Part shown: piece by piece, positions 16,054 through 26,753 of the stretch
How the letters are laid out: each line of letters opens with the position of its first letter
How positions within the stretch are numbered: the first letter of the stretch is position 1
Assembly (NCBI RefSeq): GCF_013116745.1
Contig: NZ_JABFOE010000011.1
Coordinates: 89,852-153,851, forward strand
Direction of reading: 5' to 3'
DNA: 64,000 nucleotides
Source: Arthrobacter sp. 260
GTDB taxonomy: Bacteria > Actinomycetota > Actinomycetes > Actinomycetales > Micrococcaceae
Translations under genes and position numbers: made by a program
The notes under the pieces: generated by a model
What the model saw: only the letters and a program-made list of their open reading frames with translations
Databases searched by the model: none
What the model was told of the DNA's origin: nothing

Positions 16054-16575
16054 TCACAGCCGTGAGAACGGATCGGCGTAGACAAACTCGCCGACAGGAA
16101 TCGTGACGCCACCGATTGCCCGAACCATGAAGTAGTCGCCCCAGGCCGGGTCGGGGGCCGCAACCCCGAGCCCCGTCGCAGGCTGGAACCCAAACCGGTG
16201 ATAGAACCCCGGATCGCCGAGCAACGCGATCGATGTCTCTCCGAGCGCCTCCGCCCGACGGAGTGACTCGACCATCAGCGCCGATCCCACTCCGTGCCCC
16301 TGGGATGCGGGCAGCACCCCGATGGGTCCCAACCCCAGGGAGGGTACCGCCCCGATCCGTGCCCTCGTCGTGATGACGTAGCCGACCACCACGTCGCACA
16401 CCGTGGCAACCACCGAAAGATCCGGTACATAGTCTGCACCGGCCAGCAACTCACGGGTAAGACCCACTTCAACCGGCTCGGCGGAAGGGTCCGACGGAAC
16501 CCGGAACGCAATGGCCAGCAGGCCGAAAATCTGTTGACGGTCGGCCGGGGTCTCCGAACGGATGGTGAGGCTCAT
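16054..16575 (-). CDS. GNAT family N-acetyltransferase
   Basis: A 173-residue single-domain acetyltransferase. Visible GNAT elements are the N-terminal strand LTIRSETPADRQQIFGL, the acetyl-CoA loop LPASQGHGVGSALM (Q-x-x-G-x-G/A type) and FYHRFGFQPA, which is typical of YhbS-like members. The substrate is not predictable. The start codon lacks a clear ribosome-binding site. It lies between the tRNA and ndh on the same strand with about 190 bp to ndh. Confidence 0.88.
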   Translation of the reverse strand: MSLTIRSETPADRQQIFGLLAIAFRVPSDPSAEPVEVGLTRELLAGADYVPDLSVVATVCDVVVGYVITTRARIGAVPSLGLGPIGVLPASQGHGVGSALMVESLRRAEALGETSIALLGDPGFYHRFGFQPATGLGVAAPDPAWGDYFMVRAIGGVTIPVGEFVYADPFSRL

Positions 16576-16763
16576 ACAACCAAAGCTAGCGGGTCGGGCT
16601 GCTGACCGTCAGTTCGAGTCCGCACCTCCCTCGCGCAGCGCACTGCGGCGAAGGAGTGGTTGCTCAGCGGAATCGGCTGGGTACACAACACCGGCGGGCC
16701 CAACGACAACGGCGGCACCTGCCCGGAAGGACACGTACCGCCGTCAACGCCACTCAGGGTGGG

Positions 16764-18200
16764 CTAGCTCTTCGCTGGTGCGCCGTAGGAGTCGGCTTTC
16801 GCCGCACCAGCACTGGCTGGTGCTTCAGCCTTCTTCGGCGGCGGGGTGGCCGCTTCACGGAACTGCCGCTTGGGCGTCTGCAGGTCCATCAGCTGGGTCG
16901 TGTCGCGCCCGAAGACGAAGCTCAGGATCCAGTTCGAAACCACCCGGAACTTCCGCTCGAACATCGGCATCGCCATGCCGTGGTAGCCACGGTGTGCCAA
17001 CCAGGCCGGGAGTCCGCGCATCCCGAAGCCCATAATGTTGGCCACACCCTTGTACTGGCCGAATCCGGCCACTGCACCGAGGTTCTTGTGCTTGTATTCC
17101 TTGACCCGGCCGACGCCGTTGTTCTGCGCGTAGATGTTCTTCGCGAGCAACTTGGCCTGCCGGACTGCGTGCTGTGCGTTGGGAACGCAGAACCCGCCAA
17201 CGCCTCCACCGGTGAGGTCGGGTACTGCTGCGACGTCGCCAGCGGTCCAGGCGCCGTCGATGGGCCCATCGTCGCCGGTGATCCGGAGTTCAGCGTTGGC
17301 ACGCAGGCGGCCACGCTCGTCGATTGGGAAGTCCGAGGACCTGACCATCGGGTTGGCCTGTACGCCAGCCGTCCAGATCAGGGTGTCGGTCTCAAACTCG
17401 TCCGCTGGGGTCTTGTCAGGCATGTTGATCAGCTTCAGGCGCCCGTCGACGGCGCTGGCCAGCGAGGTGTTCAGCTTGACCTGGATCCCGCGGGACCGCA
17501 GGTGCGCGACCACCCAGACAGCCTGAGGTTCGGTGACCTCGGGCATGATCCTGCCCATGGCTTCCACCATGACGAACCGCAGGTCGGCGTGCTCCAGGCG
17601 GTCGTTCTTCTTCACGGCCGCCCGGGCCATGTCCTCGATCTCGGTGATGGTTTCGATTCCCGCGAACCCACCGCCGACGACGACGAACGTCAACGCGCGG
17701 TCACGCTCGGGACCTGCGTCCATCAGCGAACCGGTTTCGATCCGCTCGAGGACCTGGTTGCGCAGGGCTACCGCTTCCTCAATGGTCTTCAGGCCGATGC
17801 CCTGGTCCTTCAGACCGTCGATCGGGAAGGTCCTGGTGATGGAGCCGGCGGCCATGACGACGTCGCGGTAGGTGAGCTCGAAAGGCTCACCCCCATCGGC
17901 AGGCGCAATCATCGCCGTGCGGCGCGAGTGGTCGATGCCGGTGACCTTGCCGGTAATCAGCTCGGTCTGCTTCAGGTGCGTGCGGTGGGACACCACCGCG
18001 TGGCGGGCCTCAATGTTGCCGCCAGCCACCTCGGGGAGGAACGGCTGGTAGGTCATGTAGGGCAGCGGGTCCACCAGGGTGACGATGCCACCGTGGGATT
18101 TGACCTTCTTCTGTAGCTTGTGGGCGACGTAGAGACCTACGTAGCCGCCACCGACTACAAGAATGCGCGGACGATCGGAGAACTGTTGATTCAGTGCCAT
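16764..18200 (-). CDS. ndh: type II NADH dehydrogenase (NAD(P)/FAD-dependent oxidoreductase)
   Basis: Single-subunit, non-proton-pumping NADH:quinone oxidoreductase (478 aa) on the inner membrane face. The FAD dinucleotide fold is VVGGGYVGLYVA at residues 15-26; the second nucleotide fold is VVVGGGFAGIETI; DTLIWTAGVQANP and WTAGDVAAVPD are the C-terminal FAD blocks. The C-terminal amphipathic region is followed by an Ala/Pro/Lys tail. ATG 18200 was chosen because it begins the conserved N-terminus; no strong ribosome site is visible. A CRP-type site lies 21-36 nt upstream. Confidence 0.93.
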   Translation of the reverse strand: MALNQQFSDRPRILVVGGGYVGLYVAHKLQKKVKSHGGIVTLVDPLPYMTYQPFLPEVAGGNIEARHAVVSHRTHLKQTELITGKVTGIDHSRRTAMIAPADGGEPFELTYRDVVMAAGSITRTFPIDGLKDQGIGLKTIEEAVALRNQVLERIETGSLMDAGPERDRALTFVVVGGGFAGIETITEIEDMARAAVKKNDRLEHADLRFVMVEAMGRIMPEVTEPQAVWVVAHLRSRGIQVKLNTSLASAVDGRLKLINMPDKTPADEFETDTLIWTAGVQANPMVRSSDFPIDERGRLRANAELRITGDDGPIDGAWTAGDVAAVPDLTGGGVGGFCVPNAQHAVRQAKLLAKNIYAQNNGVGRVKEYKHKNLGAVAGFGQYKGVANIMGFGMRGLPAWLAHRGYHGMAMPMFERKFRVVSNWILSFVFGRDTTQLMDLQTPKRQFREAATPPPKKAEAPASAGAAKADSYGAPAKS

Positions 18201-18220
18201 GCTTCGATGGTACCGGACTT

Positions 18221-18236
18221 TGTGAAAATCTTCACT
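18221..18236. promoter_or_regulatory. CRP/GlxR-type binding site upstream of ndh
   Basis: TGTGAAAATCTTCACT carries the GTGA-N6-TCAC core, very close to the ndh start (18200), in a position that could overlap the promoter. CRP-family control of respiratory genes is known in actinobacteria; control here is inferred. Confidence 0.5.
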
Positions 18237-18278
18237 AACTCTTGGTCGGACTAGATTCCTCGCCCCAGAAAGGCACAA

Positions 18279-19733
18279 TCAGGGTCCGTCGTCGCTGGCG
18301 ATCCCCTGAGACTTAGCCTCGGACTCTCCCTTCGCGCTGTCCAAGGCAGCACGCCGAGCCCGCAGGACGGCGACGGTGCCCCCGGTCAGGACGACGAGGA
18401 TCAGGGCGCCGAAACCGAGCACGATTGCTGCGGGCAGACCGCCCGAGGTCCCAGTCACCTCTTCGGCGACTGGCACCGCGGGTTCGGGGATGTCGACGGG
18501 CGTGGGTTCGGTGGTGGGCTCCGCCGGTTCGGGAGGTGGCGCGGGTTCTCCCCTGCGGTAGATCTGGATGAACTCGGCCATACTCCCGAGAAGGTTCTCC
18601 TCGGGCACCGCGATGTCGGCGTTCACTGCCGCGGCGACGTCGAGGATCCCGTAGCCGTAGATGGTGTCGCGCTCCCCGCCGTCGTCGCCGGCGTCCCGTG
18701 CCGTCAGGAGAATCCTGTTGACCACCTGGGCGGCAGAGAGGTCAGGGTATTGGGACCGGATCAGTGCGGCAGTGCCTGCAACGAGAGGCGCTGCCCCCGA
18801 GCTGCCCGACCAGTCCGCGTAGACCCCTCCGGGCAGGGCACCCACGAGGTTCTCGGCGGGAGCGGCGACGCCGATGCTGATGCCTTCGGAGGACGATTCG
18901 CGGCTCGCTTCGCCGTCGCGGTCCAGACCGGCGACCGCGAGGACCCCCGGCATGGTCGCCGGAGCGCCGACCTGCATTGAGCCGCCAGCGCGGTTTCCGG
19001 CGGCAGCAACGATCACCACATCGTTTTCCTCGGCATAGAGGAAGGCGTCATCCCAGCTTTCCGGCCAGGTGGGCGAGGTGCTTCCCAGAGACATGTTGAT
19101 CACCTGGGCGCCGTTGTCCACTGCCCACCGGACGGCGTCGGGAATCTGTTGGTCAATACTGATTCCAGCGGGGTTGGGGCCCTTGGTCGGACCCTCGATC
19201 CAGACCGAGACGGCTAGCAGGTCCGCCTGCGGCGCCACGCCGACGATCCCGTCGGAGCCGCGCCCATAGGTGTCTGGCCCGGTGGTCTCCACCGGTTCGG
19301 GTGACGGCGACTGGTCGCCCGGGGATTCGTCGTCGGCGGCGGATGGCGACGGGCTGGGAGGGGGATCGGGCAGGTGCCCGCGCCCGGCGAGCAGACTGGC
19401 GACCAGGGTGCCGTGCTCCGACACCTCGCCAATACCCAGCTGGCCATCCAGCTGTCCAGCACCCGAAACATCAGTTCCGCCCACCACAACGCCGTCGAGG
19501 TCGGGGTGCGATCCGTCGACGCCGCTGTCGATCACCGCAACGCGGACCCCCTCCCCCTGGGTGGTCTCCCACGCCTCGGTGATGCCGTAATCCTCCAGCC
19601 AGTACTCGCGCTCCCGCAGTTCATCGGCGTGAGCAGGGAACGCAGGCAGCAGCGCGGCTGCCAGTACCGCCCCGAGCAAACAGGCCGTTGACCGCAGCCG
19701 GACACTCAGTGGACCGCGAGAGGGAGTCACCAA
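18279..19733 (-). CDS. secreted, membrane-anchored S8 subtilisin-like protease (mycosin-like)
   Basis: A 484-residue protease with a signal peptide (ACLLGAVLAAALLPAFPAHA), a catalytic domain with Asp in VAVIDSGVDGSHPDLDG, His in HGTLVASLLAGRG and Ser in GSSGAAPLVAGTAAL, and a C-terminal transmembrane anchor (ILGFGALILVVLTGGTVAVL-like) with an RARR cytoplasmic end. An acidic Ser/Pro-rich insertion of ~40 residues follows the His block. This layout is that of mycosins, but no ESX genes are nearby. Starts at TTG 19733, or possibly GTG 19730, 1 nt past the ppx stop; AGGA in ppx serves as ribosome site. Confidence 0.88.
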   Translation of the reverse strand: MVTPSRGPLSVRLRSTACLLGAVLAAALLPAFPAHADELREREYWLEDYGITEAWETTQGEGVRVAVIDSGVDGSHPDLDGVVVGGTDVSGAGQLDGQLGIGEVSEHGTLVASLLAGRGHLPDPPPSPSPSAADDESPGDQSPSPEPVETTGPDTYGRGSDGIVGVAPQADLLAVSVWIEGPTKGPNPAGISIDQQIPDAVRWAVDNGAQVINMSLGSTSPTWPESWDDAFLYAEENDVVIVAAAGNRAGGSMQVGAPATMPGVLAVAGLDRDGEASRESSSEGISIGVAAPAENLVGALPGGVYADWSGSSGAAPLVAGTAALIRSQYPDLSAAQVVNRILLTARDAGDDGGERDTIYGYGILDVAAAVNADIAVPEENLLGSMAEFIQIYRRGEPAPPPEPAEPTTEPTPVDIPEPAVPVAEEVTGTSGGLPAAIVLGFGALILVVLTGGTVAVLRARRAALDSAKGESEAKSQGIASDDGP

Positions 19734-19734
19734 G

Positions 19735-20691
19735 TTAGTTTCCTGAACTCTGGCTGAGGGCTATTCCGTCAAGGATGTCGTGTTCGCTGGCAATGGACGT
19801 CACCACCCTGCCTCCGGTCGCAACACCCAGATGCGCGGTGATGGTCCGCCAGATCAACGCTCCGGCACCGATCACGTCCACCCTGCCCGGGTGCATGTAG
19901 GGCAGCGCGGCCCGTTGGTCGCGGGTCATCTCCAGCAGCTCGGTGGCAGCCCGCGCCACGAGGGCCTGGTCCAGTTCGGCGCCGTGGATGTCGGCCGGAG
20001 AGTACTCGGGCAGGCGCAGGGCGTGCGCGGTGACCGTGGTGATGCTCCCCGCCACACCGATCAGACGGGTGACCCGATCGAACGGTACCCGGAGCGCTGC
20101 ATCAGCGATGAGCCGCTGTACCTCGTTCTCCATGGTGGTGATTTCAGTGGTTGTCGGCGGATCCGAGGCAAGGTAACGCTCAGTGAACCGGACACACCCC
20201 ATGTCCATGCTGATGGACGCTGCGACTCCGGCGGCAGTGCCAGCAACGAACTCGGTGCTGCCCCCGCCGAGGTCGACGACGAGCACCAGGGAATCCTCAC
20301 CGGCCGAGGCCTCGGCGGGAAGAACGCTCAGCGCACCGTCGAAGGACAGCGCTGCCTCCTCCTCCCCGCTCACCACCTCGGGGTGTACTCCCAGCAGGTC
20401 ATGGATCCCCGCCGCAAACTCGTCCCGGTTCGCTGCGTCCCGGGTTGCCGAGGTCGCCACGAAGCGGATCCGGTCAGCGCCGTGTAAGTCGATGAGTCCC
20501 GCGTACTCACGGGCGGCGGTGAAGGTCCGCTCCAGCGCGGCGTCGGAGAGCCTGCCGGTGGTGTCGACGCCTTCGCCCAGCCGGACCACCCGCATGACAC
20601 GGACGACGTCGGTGAGGGTCCGGCCGTCGGCCACGTCGGCGATCAGGAGGCGGATCGAATTGGTTCCGCAGTCGATGGCGGCTGTCCGCAT
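19735..20691 (-). CDS. ppx: Ppx/GppA family phosphatase (exopolyphosphatase-like)
   Basis: A 318-residue member of the ASKHA fold. The phosphate-1 motif is AAIDCGTNSIRLLIADV at the N-terminus; VLVVDLGGGSTEFV is phosphate-2; LIGVAGSITTVTA follows. The length fits the short actinobacterial form, which lacks the C-terminal HD region of E. coli Ppx. The activity could be polyphosphate or pppGpp hydrolysis. ATG 20691 was chosen for GGAGGAG just upstream; it shares one base with the stop of the DUF501 gene (TAATG). Confidence 0.9.
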   Translation of the reverse strand: MRTAAIDCGTNSIRLLIADVADGRTLTDVVRVMRVVRLGEGVDTTGRLSDAALERTFTAAREYAGLIDLHGADRIRFVATSATRDAANRDEFAAGIHDLLGVHPEVVSGEEEAALSFDGALSVLPAEASAGEDSLVLVVDLGGGSTEFVAGTAAGVAASISMDMGCVRFTERYLASDPPTTTEITTMENEVQRLIADAALRVPFDRVTRLIGVAGSITTVTAHALRLPEYSPADIHGAELDQALVARAATELLEMTRDQRAALPYMHPGRVDVIGAGALIWRTITAHLGVATGGRVVTSIASEHDILDGIALSQSSGN

Positions 20692-21371
20692 TATGGCTCC
20701 TCCGTGGTGGCGGTGGTTTCCGTCGCAGCGTCGGCAGCTGACCGGCGGTTCGCCCGCTTGATCTCCAGCTCCTCGGGGGTGAGCCCCTGGGTGCGGGTGT
20801 GCCGGCTGAGTTCGCGGTCGGGGGCCGACCCTGCCGTGTCCCAGGCGCCGGCGCAGTAGCACCGATCGCGGGTCCACCACTGGGCGATCCCGTCGAGCGC
20901 CTCATCACCGAGCGGATTGACCCCGGGACCGGCGGCCAGGGAGTGGCCGACCAGGACGTGAAGGCATTTCACCCGGGTGGGCATTCCGCCGGCTGAGACC
21001 CCGTCGATTTCGGGTACCGGTCCCGTCCCGGACCGCTCCCCGATGGCGTTCCTTACGCTCAGATAGTGTTCGTGGGCCTGCGCGTACTGCGCCGCCAGGA
21101 CCGGATCCTGCTCCAACCGCTCGGTCATCTCAGCCATCAGACCCGACGCTTCAAGGCGCGAGACCGCAGCGGTGATCACCGGGTGGGTGAGGTAGTAGGT
21201 GGTGGGGAAAGGAATGCCGTTGGAGAGCCGCGGGGCGGTGGTCGCGACGAGCGGGTTTCCGCAGACGCAGCGTGCCCCGATCTCGACGACGTCCCGCACC
21301 GGACGGCCCAGCTGACGGCTGAGGGTGTCGAGGTCTGAGCTGGTCAGTTCAGTGCTGGGTGCGGAATCCAT
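20691..21371 (-). CDS. DUF501 domain-containing protein
   Basis: A 226-residue soluble protein of an actinobacterial family without assigned function. The N-terminus (LSRQLGRPVRDVVEIGARCVCGNPLVATTAPRL) and the block MPTRVKCLHVLVGHSLAAGPGVNPLG are the conserved DUF501 parts; Cys/His residues (CVCG, KCLH, RCYC) could bind a metal. The C-terminus is polar and charged. It sits between divIC and ppx, an order kept in many actinobacteria. I cannot assign a function. Confidence 0.85.
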   Translation of the reverse strand: MDSAPSTELTSSDLDTLSRQLGRPVRDVVEIGARCVCGNPLVATTAPRLSNGIPFPTTYYLTHPVITAAVSRLEASGLMAEMTERLEQDPVLAAQYAQAHEHYLSVRNAIGERSGTGPVPEIDGVSAGGMPTRVKCLHVLVGHSLAAGPGVNPLGDEALDGIAQWWTRDRCYCAGAWDTAGSAPDRELSRHTRTQGLTPEELEIKRANRRSAADAATETTATTEEP

Positions 21372-21444
21372 GACGGCCTACCTTTCGTGCGTGGAAGCAG
21401 TAAACGTGCGGTGAAGTGGGGACTCGGCGGCGGAATCGCCGGTG

Positions 21445-22326
21445 CTAGGAGTCGGTTGCCGACCGCTCAATTGAGTCCCAAAGGGCGTCGACCCAGGGCA
21501 GGTCCTGCGGGGCCTCGCCCGAGGAGCCGACGGCTTCCTCGCCGAGGATGCTGTCCCCCACCACGACGTAGCGGGTCTCGCCGGGCATCACCAGGAAGAT
21601 CCGTTCGCGGGCCTGGGCCTTGATGTAGGCGGGGTCTTCCCAGCGGGCGAGCTGCCGTTCGGACTCAAGCTGGGATTGTTCAAGCGCTGCGATTTCGTCG
21701 CGCAGCGTATTGAGCTCACCCTGCTGGAGGAGGTAGGTCCGCACCGAGGGTGCAAGCAGCACGGTGATGGTGACCAGGACTACCGCCAGGGCGAGGAGCC
21801 TGCCGGAGAAGGATTTCGCGGGGATGGGTTTGGCGTCTTCGGCCGGCACGATCGCTGGCGCGTCACGCCGGAAGGGCTGCCGCGCCCGCCGGATGGCACC
21901 GGCGAGCTGCAACCGCTGCTGCGCCCTCGCCTCGGAGGGACTCAGCGGAGCGGATTCGGCGGTGTCTTGTTGAGCGAACCCTGGTTTAGCGGTGTCTGAT
22001 TTAGCGGAGCTTGAGTTAGCGGTGCGTGATGCCGCGGAGCCAGGTTTAGGAGTGCGTGACTCGGCGGTATGTGATTCGGCGGAGCGGGGCCCAGCGGCGC
22101 CGCCAGCTCCCGCGTGGGGTACCGGTCCGCGCCCTGCGGGTCCCGCCGATTTACCGGCTGGACCCGCTGGGCGCGGGGCTGGTCGCATCGACCCGGAGGA
22201 GGCCGCCGCCGAGCCGGATCGCACGCCTGGACGGGCGCGCGGCCCACCCTCGTGGCTTTCCGGAGCTGGTGTCGCTGGCGCCTGAGGACCTGCACTGCGC
22301 GGCACCTTGGGGCGGCGGGTAGACAT
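21445..22326 (-). CDS. septum formation initiator family protein (DivIC/FtsB-like) with repeat-rich N-terminus
   Basis: Predicted bitopic division protein (293 aa). Residues ~1-165 are cytoplasmic and disordered and include about nine pentapeptide repeats (AESHT, AESRT, AKSDT, AQQDT). One membrane helix follows (LLALAVVLVTITVLLAPSV), then a coiled coil (GELNTLRDEIAALEQSQLES...) and the DivIC block WEDPAYIKAQARERIFLVMPGE. Homologues bind FtsL and FtsQ partners. ATG 22326 was chosen over TTG 22329 because GAGGAG lies 5 nt upstream of it. Confidence 0.88.
   Translation of the reverse strand: MSTRRPKVPRSAGPQAPATPAPESHEGGPRARPGVRSGSAAASSGSMRPAPRPAGPAGKSAGPAGRGPVPHAGAGGAAGPRSAESHTAESRTPKPGSAASRTANSSSAKSDTAKPGFAQQDTAESAPLSPSEARAQQRLQLAGAIRRARQPFRRDAPAIVPAEDAKPIPAKSFSGRLLALAVVLVTITVLLAPSVRTYLLQQGELNTLRDEIAALEQSQLESERQLARWEDPAYIKAQARERIFLVMPGETRYVVVGDSILGEEAVGSSGEAPQDLPWVDALWDSIERSATDS
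21950..22085 (-). repeat. coding minisatellite of 15-bp units in divIC
   Basis: About nine degenerate 15-bp units, recognisable by GCGG(T/A)G at their start on the plus strand, encode pentapeptides of the form A-x-x-x-T/S. The unit length keeps frame, so copy number can change without breaking the gene. Confidence 0.8.
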
Positions 22327-22410
22327 CAATACTCCTCTGGGTCCTCAATACACGTCACGGGCAGCCCGTGGGCAACCCTCTCTAATGAGGGTAGCCGCCG
22401 GGGCTGTGAA

Positions 22411-23709
<1,299 letters not shown>

Positions 23710-23734
23710 CTAGGGAAAAATTGCAGTCGGCCGG

Positions 23735-24545
23735 TCAGGGGTTGATCTGTCCGGGGGGTGGGGTCAGTGATGGGGTCGGTTCCAGCCTAGTGGAAACGTC
23801 GGCGGAAGCGCCGATCATGTCCTCGGCCTGCAGACTCCGTGACCGTGCCTGCAGCCGCAGCACAGCTGACCGCAGCGCGAGCTCAGGATCCAGTCCCGCA
23901 GCGGTGGACTGCTGCACCAGGGTCAGCAGCAAATCTCCCAGTTCGGCTTCGGTTTGCGGTGCGGGACCCGGCAAGGGTGTGGCGGGTTGGGGCAGACTCG
24001 CCGGCGCCCGGCGGAGGGTCTTCGCTGCGAGCGCCAGGGCAGGCAGCTGCCGCGGGATTCCATGGAAGGGATCTTCACGAAGCGGTTCCTCGGCCCGTTT
24101 GACCCGGTGCCAGGTCTCCACGATCGAGTCGGTGGTGGCGTCGAAGCTGTCCCGCAAGGATCCGTCGGCAGCGAAGACGTGCGGATTGCGGCGGATCATT
24201 TTCTCGGTCAGGGAGATGACGACGTCGTCCAGCCCGAAATGCCCCTGTTCGCGTTGCAGCTGCGCATGCAGGACCACCTGCATCAGGACGTCGCCGAGCT
24301 CACCGCGCAGTTCAGTGATCGTGTCCCCTGCCCCAGTTTCAGCCGCAGGAATGTCAGCCGCGGGAGCGCCCGGGAGCTCATCGAGGACGTCAACAAGCTC
24401 GTAGCATTCCTCCACCAGGTACTCGACCAGTGAGGAGTGGGTGAGCTGCGCCATCCAGGGGCAGTGTTCCCGTAGCTGGGCCACCACAGCCACCAGCCGG
24501 TCCAGCGGGTGCTGGGATCCGGCTGGGGCGCGGCGGGACTCCGGC

Positions 24546-24553
<8 letters not shown>
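23735..24553 (-). CDS. mazG: MazG family nucleoside triphosphate pyrophosphohydrolase
   Basis: An all-alpha NTP pyrophosphatase (272 aa) that hydrolyses NTPs to NMP and PPi, a housecleaning role. The metal site EYLVEECYELVD (ExxE) pairs with ELGDVLMQVVLH (ExxD). The usual CPWD is CPWM here. One MazG domain plus a Pro/Ala-rich C-terminal half is seen, unlike the two full domains of E. coli MazG. The ATG overlaps the add stop by 8 nt, so it is coupled to adenosine deaminase. Confidence 0.88.
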
Positions 24554-25682
<1,129 letters not shown>

Positions 25683-25770
25683 CCCACTCACCTTACGCGA
25701 GGTGCGGTGTGCGCACCTAGCGCCGTCCGGCCACCGCCGGGTGGCACAGTGTGATGCACTTCGGCGATTG

Positions 25771-26472
25771 CTACTGGCTATCCGAGTGGACTTTCGTCGG
25801 TTCGGGGCGCAGCGGGGTGGAGCCGCGGACCGCAGCGATGATGCGGTCGAGGATGATTCCGAGGATGACAGCAATCCCGATGGCCACCATCACACCCAGC
25901 AGGTGGTTGTGCTCGAACCATGACCCCGCGACGACGCCGATTCCCACCGAGTAGCTGGACCAGACAACCGCCGAGAGCCCGGTCAGGGCAACGAAGCTCC
26001 TTCGTGAGTATCCGGTGGCCCCAGCGGTGAGGTTGACAGCGACGCGTCCGATTGGAATGAACCGTGCCACCATGATCAGCGACGCTGCCCGTTTCTGCAG
26101 TTCGTGACCGGCCCAGCCGAAGGACCGCTGCATGCGGGCGGTGCGCATCCAGCGGAACCGTTTGGTGCCGATCGCCCGCCCCATCACATACGCAATGTTG
26201 TCCCCGATGAACGCTCCGAGACCCGCCGCAGTGATCAGCAGCCAGGGGTTGGGGACGCCCTGGGTCAGGACCAGCGAGGCCAGGCCCACCACCACCGACT
26301 CGCTGGGAAACGGGGGAAAGAACCCGTCGACGGTGCAGCAGATGAAGACCAGCAGGTAGACCCAGGGCTGTTCGGCGGTGCTGAGGATGAAGGTGCTGGC
26401 CGCATTCATGACCTGGACAAGCGCTTCCACCCCGACCCACCGCCTTCCTGACACTCGTTGACTCACCGACAT
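25771..26472 (-). CDS. DedA family membrane protein
   Basis: A 233-residue integral membrane protein of the DedA/VTT family, proposed lipid or small-molecule flippases or transporters. Family blocks are DGFFPPFPSESVVV, GAFIGDNIAYVMGR (G-x-x-x-D/G-x-x-x-Y), ARFIPIGRVAVNLTAGATGYSRRSF (F-x-R-x-x-P-x-x-R) and the terminal helices. Start ATG 26472 has only a poor ribosome site; GTG 26430 (VEALVQVM...) is a fair alternative. It lies within the nucleoside-salvage block but has no known role there. Confidence 0.87.
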   Translation of the reverse strand: MSVSQRVSGRRWVGVEALVQVMNAASTFILSTAEQPWVYLLVFICCTVDGFFPPFPSESVVVGLASLVLTQGVPNPWLLITAAGLGAFIGDNIAYVMGRAIGTKRFRWMRTARMQRSFGWAGHELQKRAASLIMVARFIPIGRVAVNLTAGATGYSRRSFVALTGLSAVVWSSYSVGIGVVAGSWFEHNHLLGVMVAIGIAVILGIILDRIIAAVRGSTPLRPEPTKVHSDSQ

Positions 26473-26582
26473 TCACCACGATGCCATCCGACACCTGGCG
26501 CCACCATGGGTGGATGCCCTGACCGGACCCCTGAGTCGACCCCGGTCCCGGCTCACACGTGATCAATGCTGAGACGTGGCGC

Positions 26583-26625
26583 CGGGGTGTAGCAACGGGA
26601 AGTAGCAGCGGGGTGTAGCAACGGG
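26583..26625 (+). repeat. 17-bp direct repeat between dedA and deoA
   Basis: CGGGGTGTAGCAACGGG occurs at 26583-26599 and 26609-26625, with an imperfect AGTAGCAGCGG between. The 281-bp gap also has a 10-bp GC hairpin at 26702-26731 without a T run. No gene is visible. Confidence 0.6.
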
Positions 26626-26753
26626 GTGCGGTGGATGATTCAACGGTAATGTGCCGATACCGGCTGCCGCGTCGACCGTTCGACTGATCTTCGACCCTTC
26701 GGTCTCCTCCCGTGGGTGGATGGGAGGAGACTTAAGGGCGCCAGATGCGGAGC

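Noticed and set aside
16608..16620. GTCAGTTCGAGTC near the GNAT gene, matching the T arm of the tRNA in inverted orientation
   Set aside because: No acceptor or anticodon stem around it; a 13-bp match to a common TTCGAGTC-type sequence is not enough to claim a tRNA remnant or attachment site.
16656..18116. Plus-strand open frame of 486 codons antisense to ndh
   Set aside because: It mirrors ndh codon by codon, lacks protein-like composition and any ribosome site; high-GC antisense frames are commonly open.
26702..26731. 10-bp hairpin downstream of deoA as an intrinsic terminator
   Set aside because: A 10-nt loop and no T run on the minus strand; left as a hairpin of unknown role.
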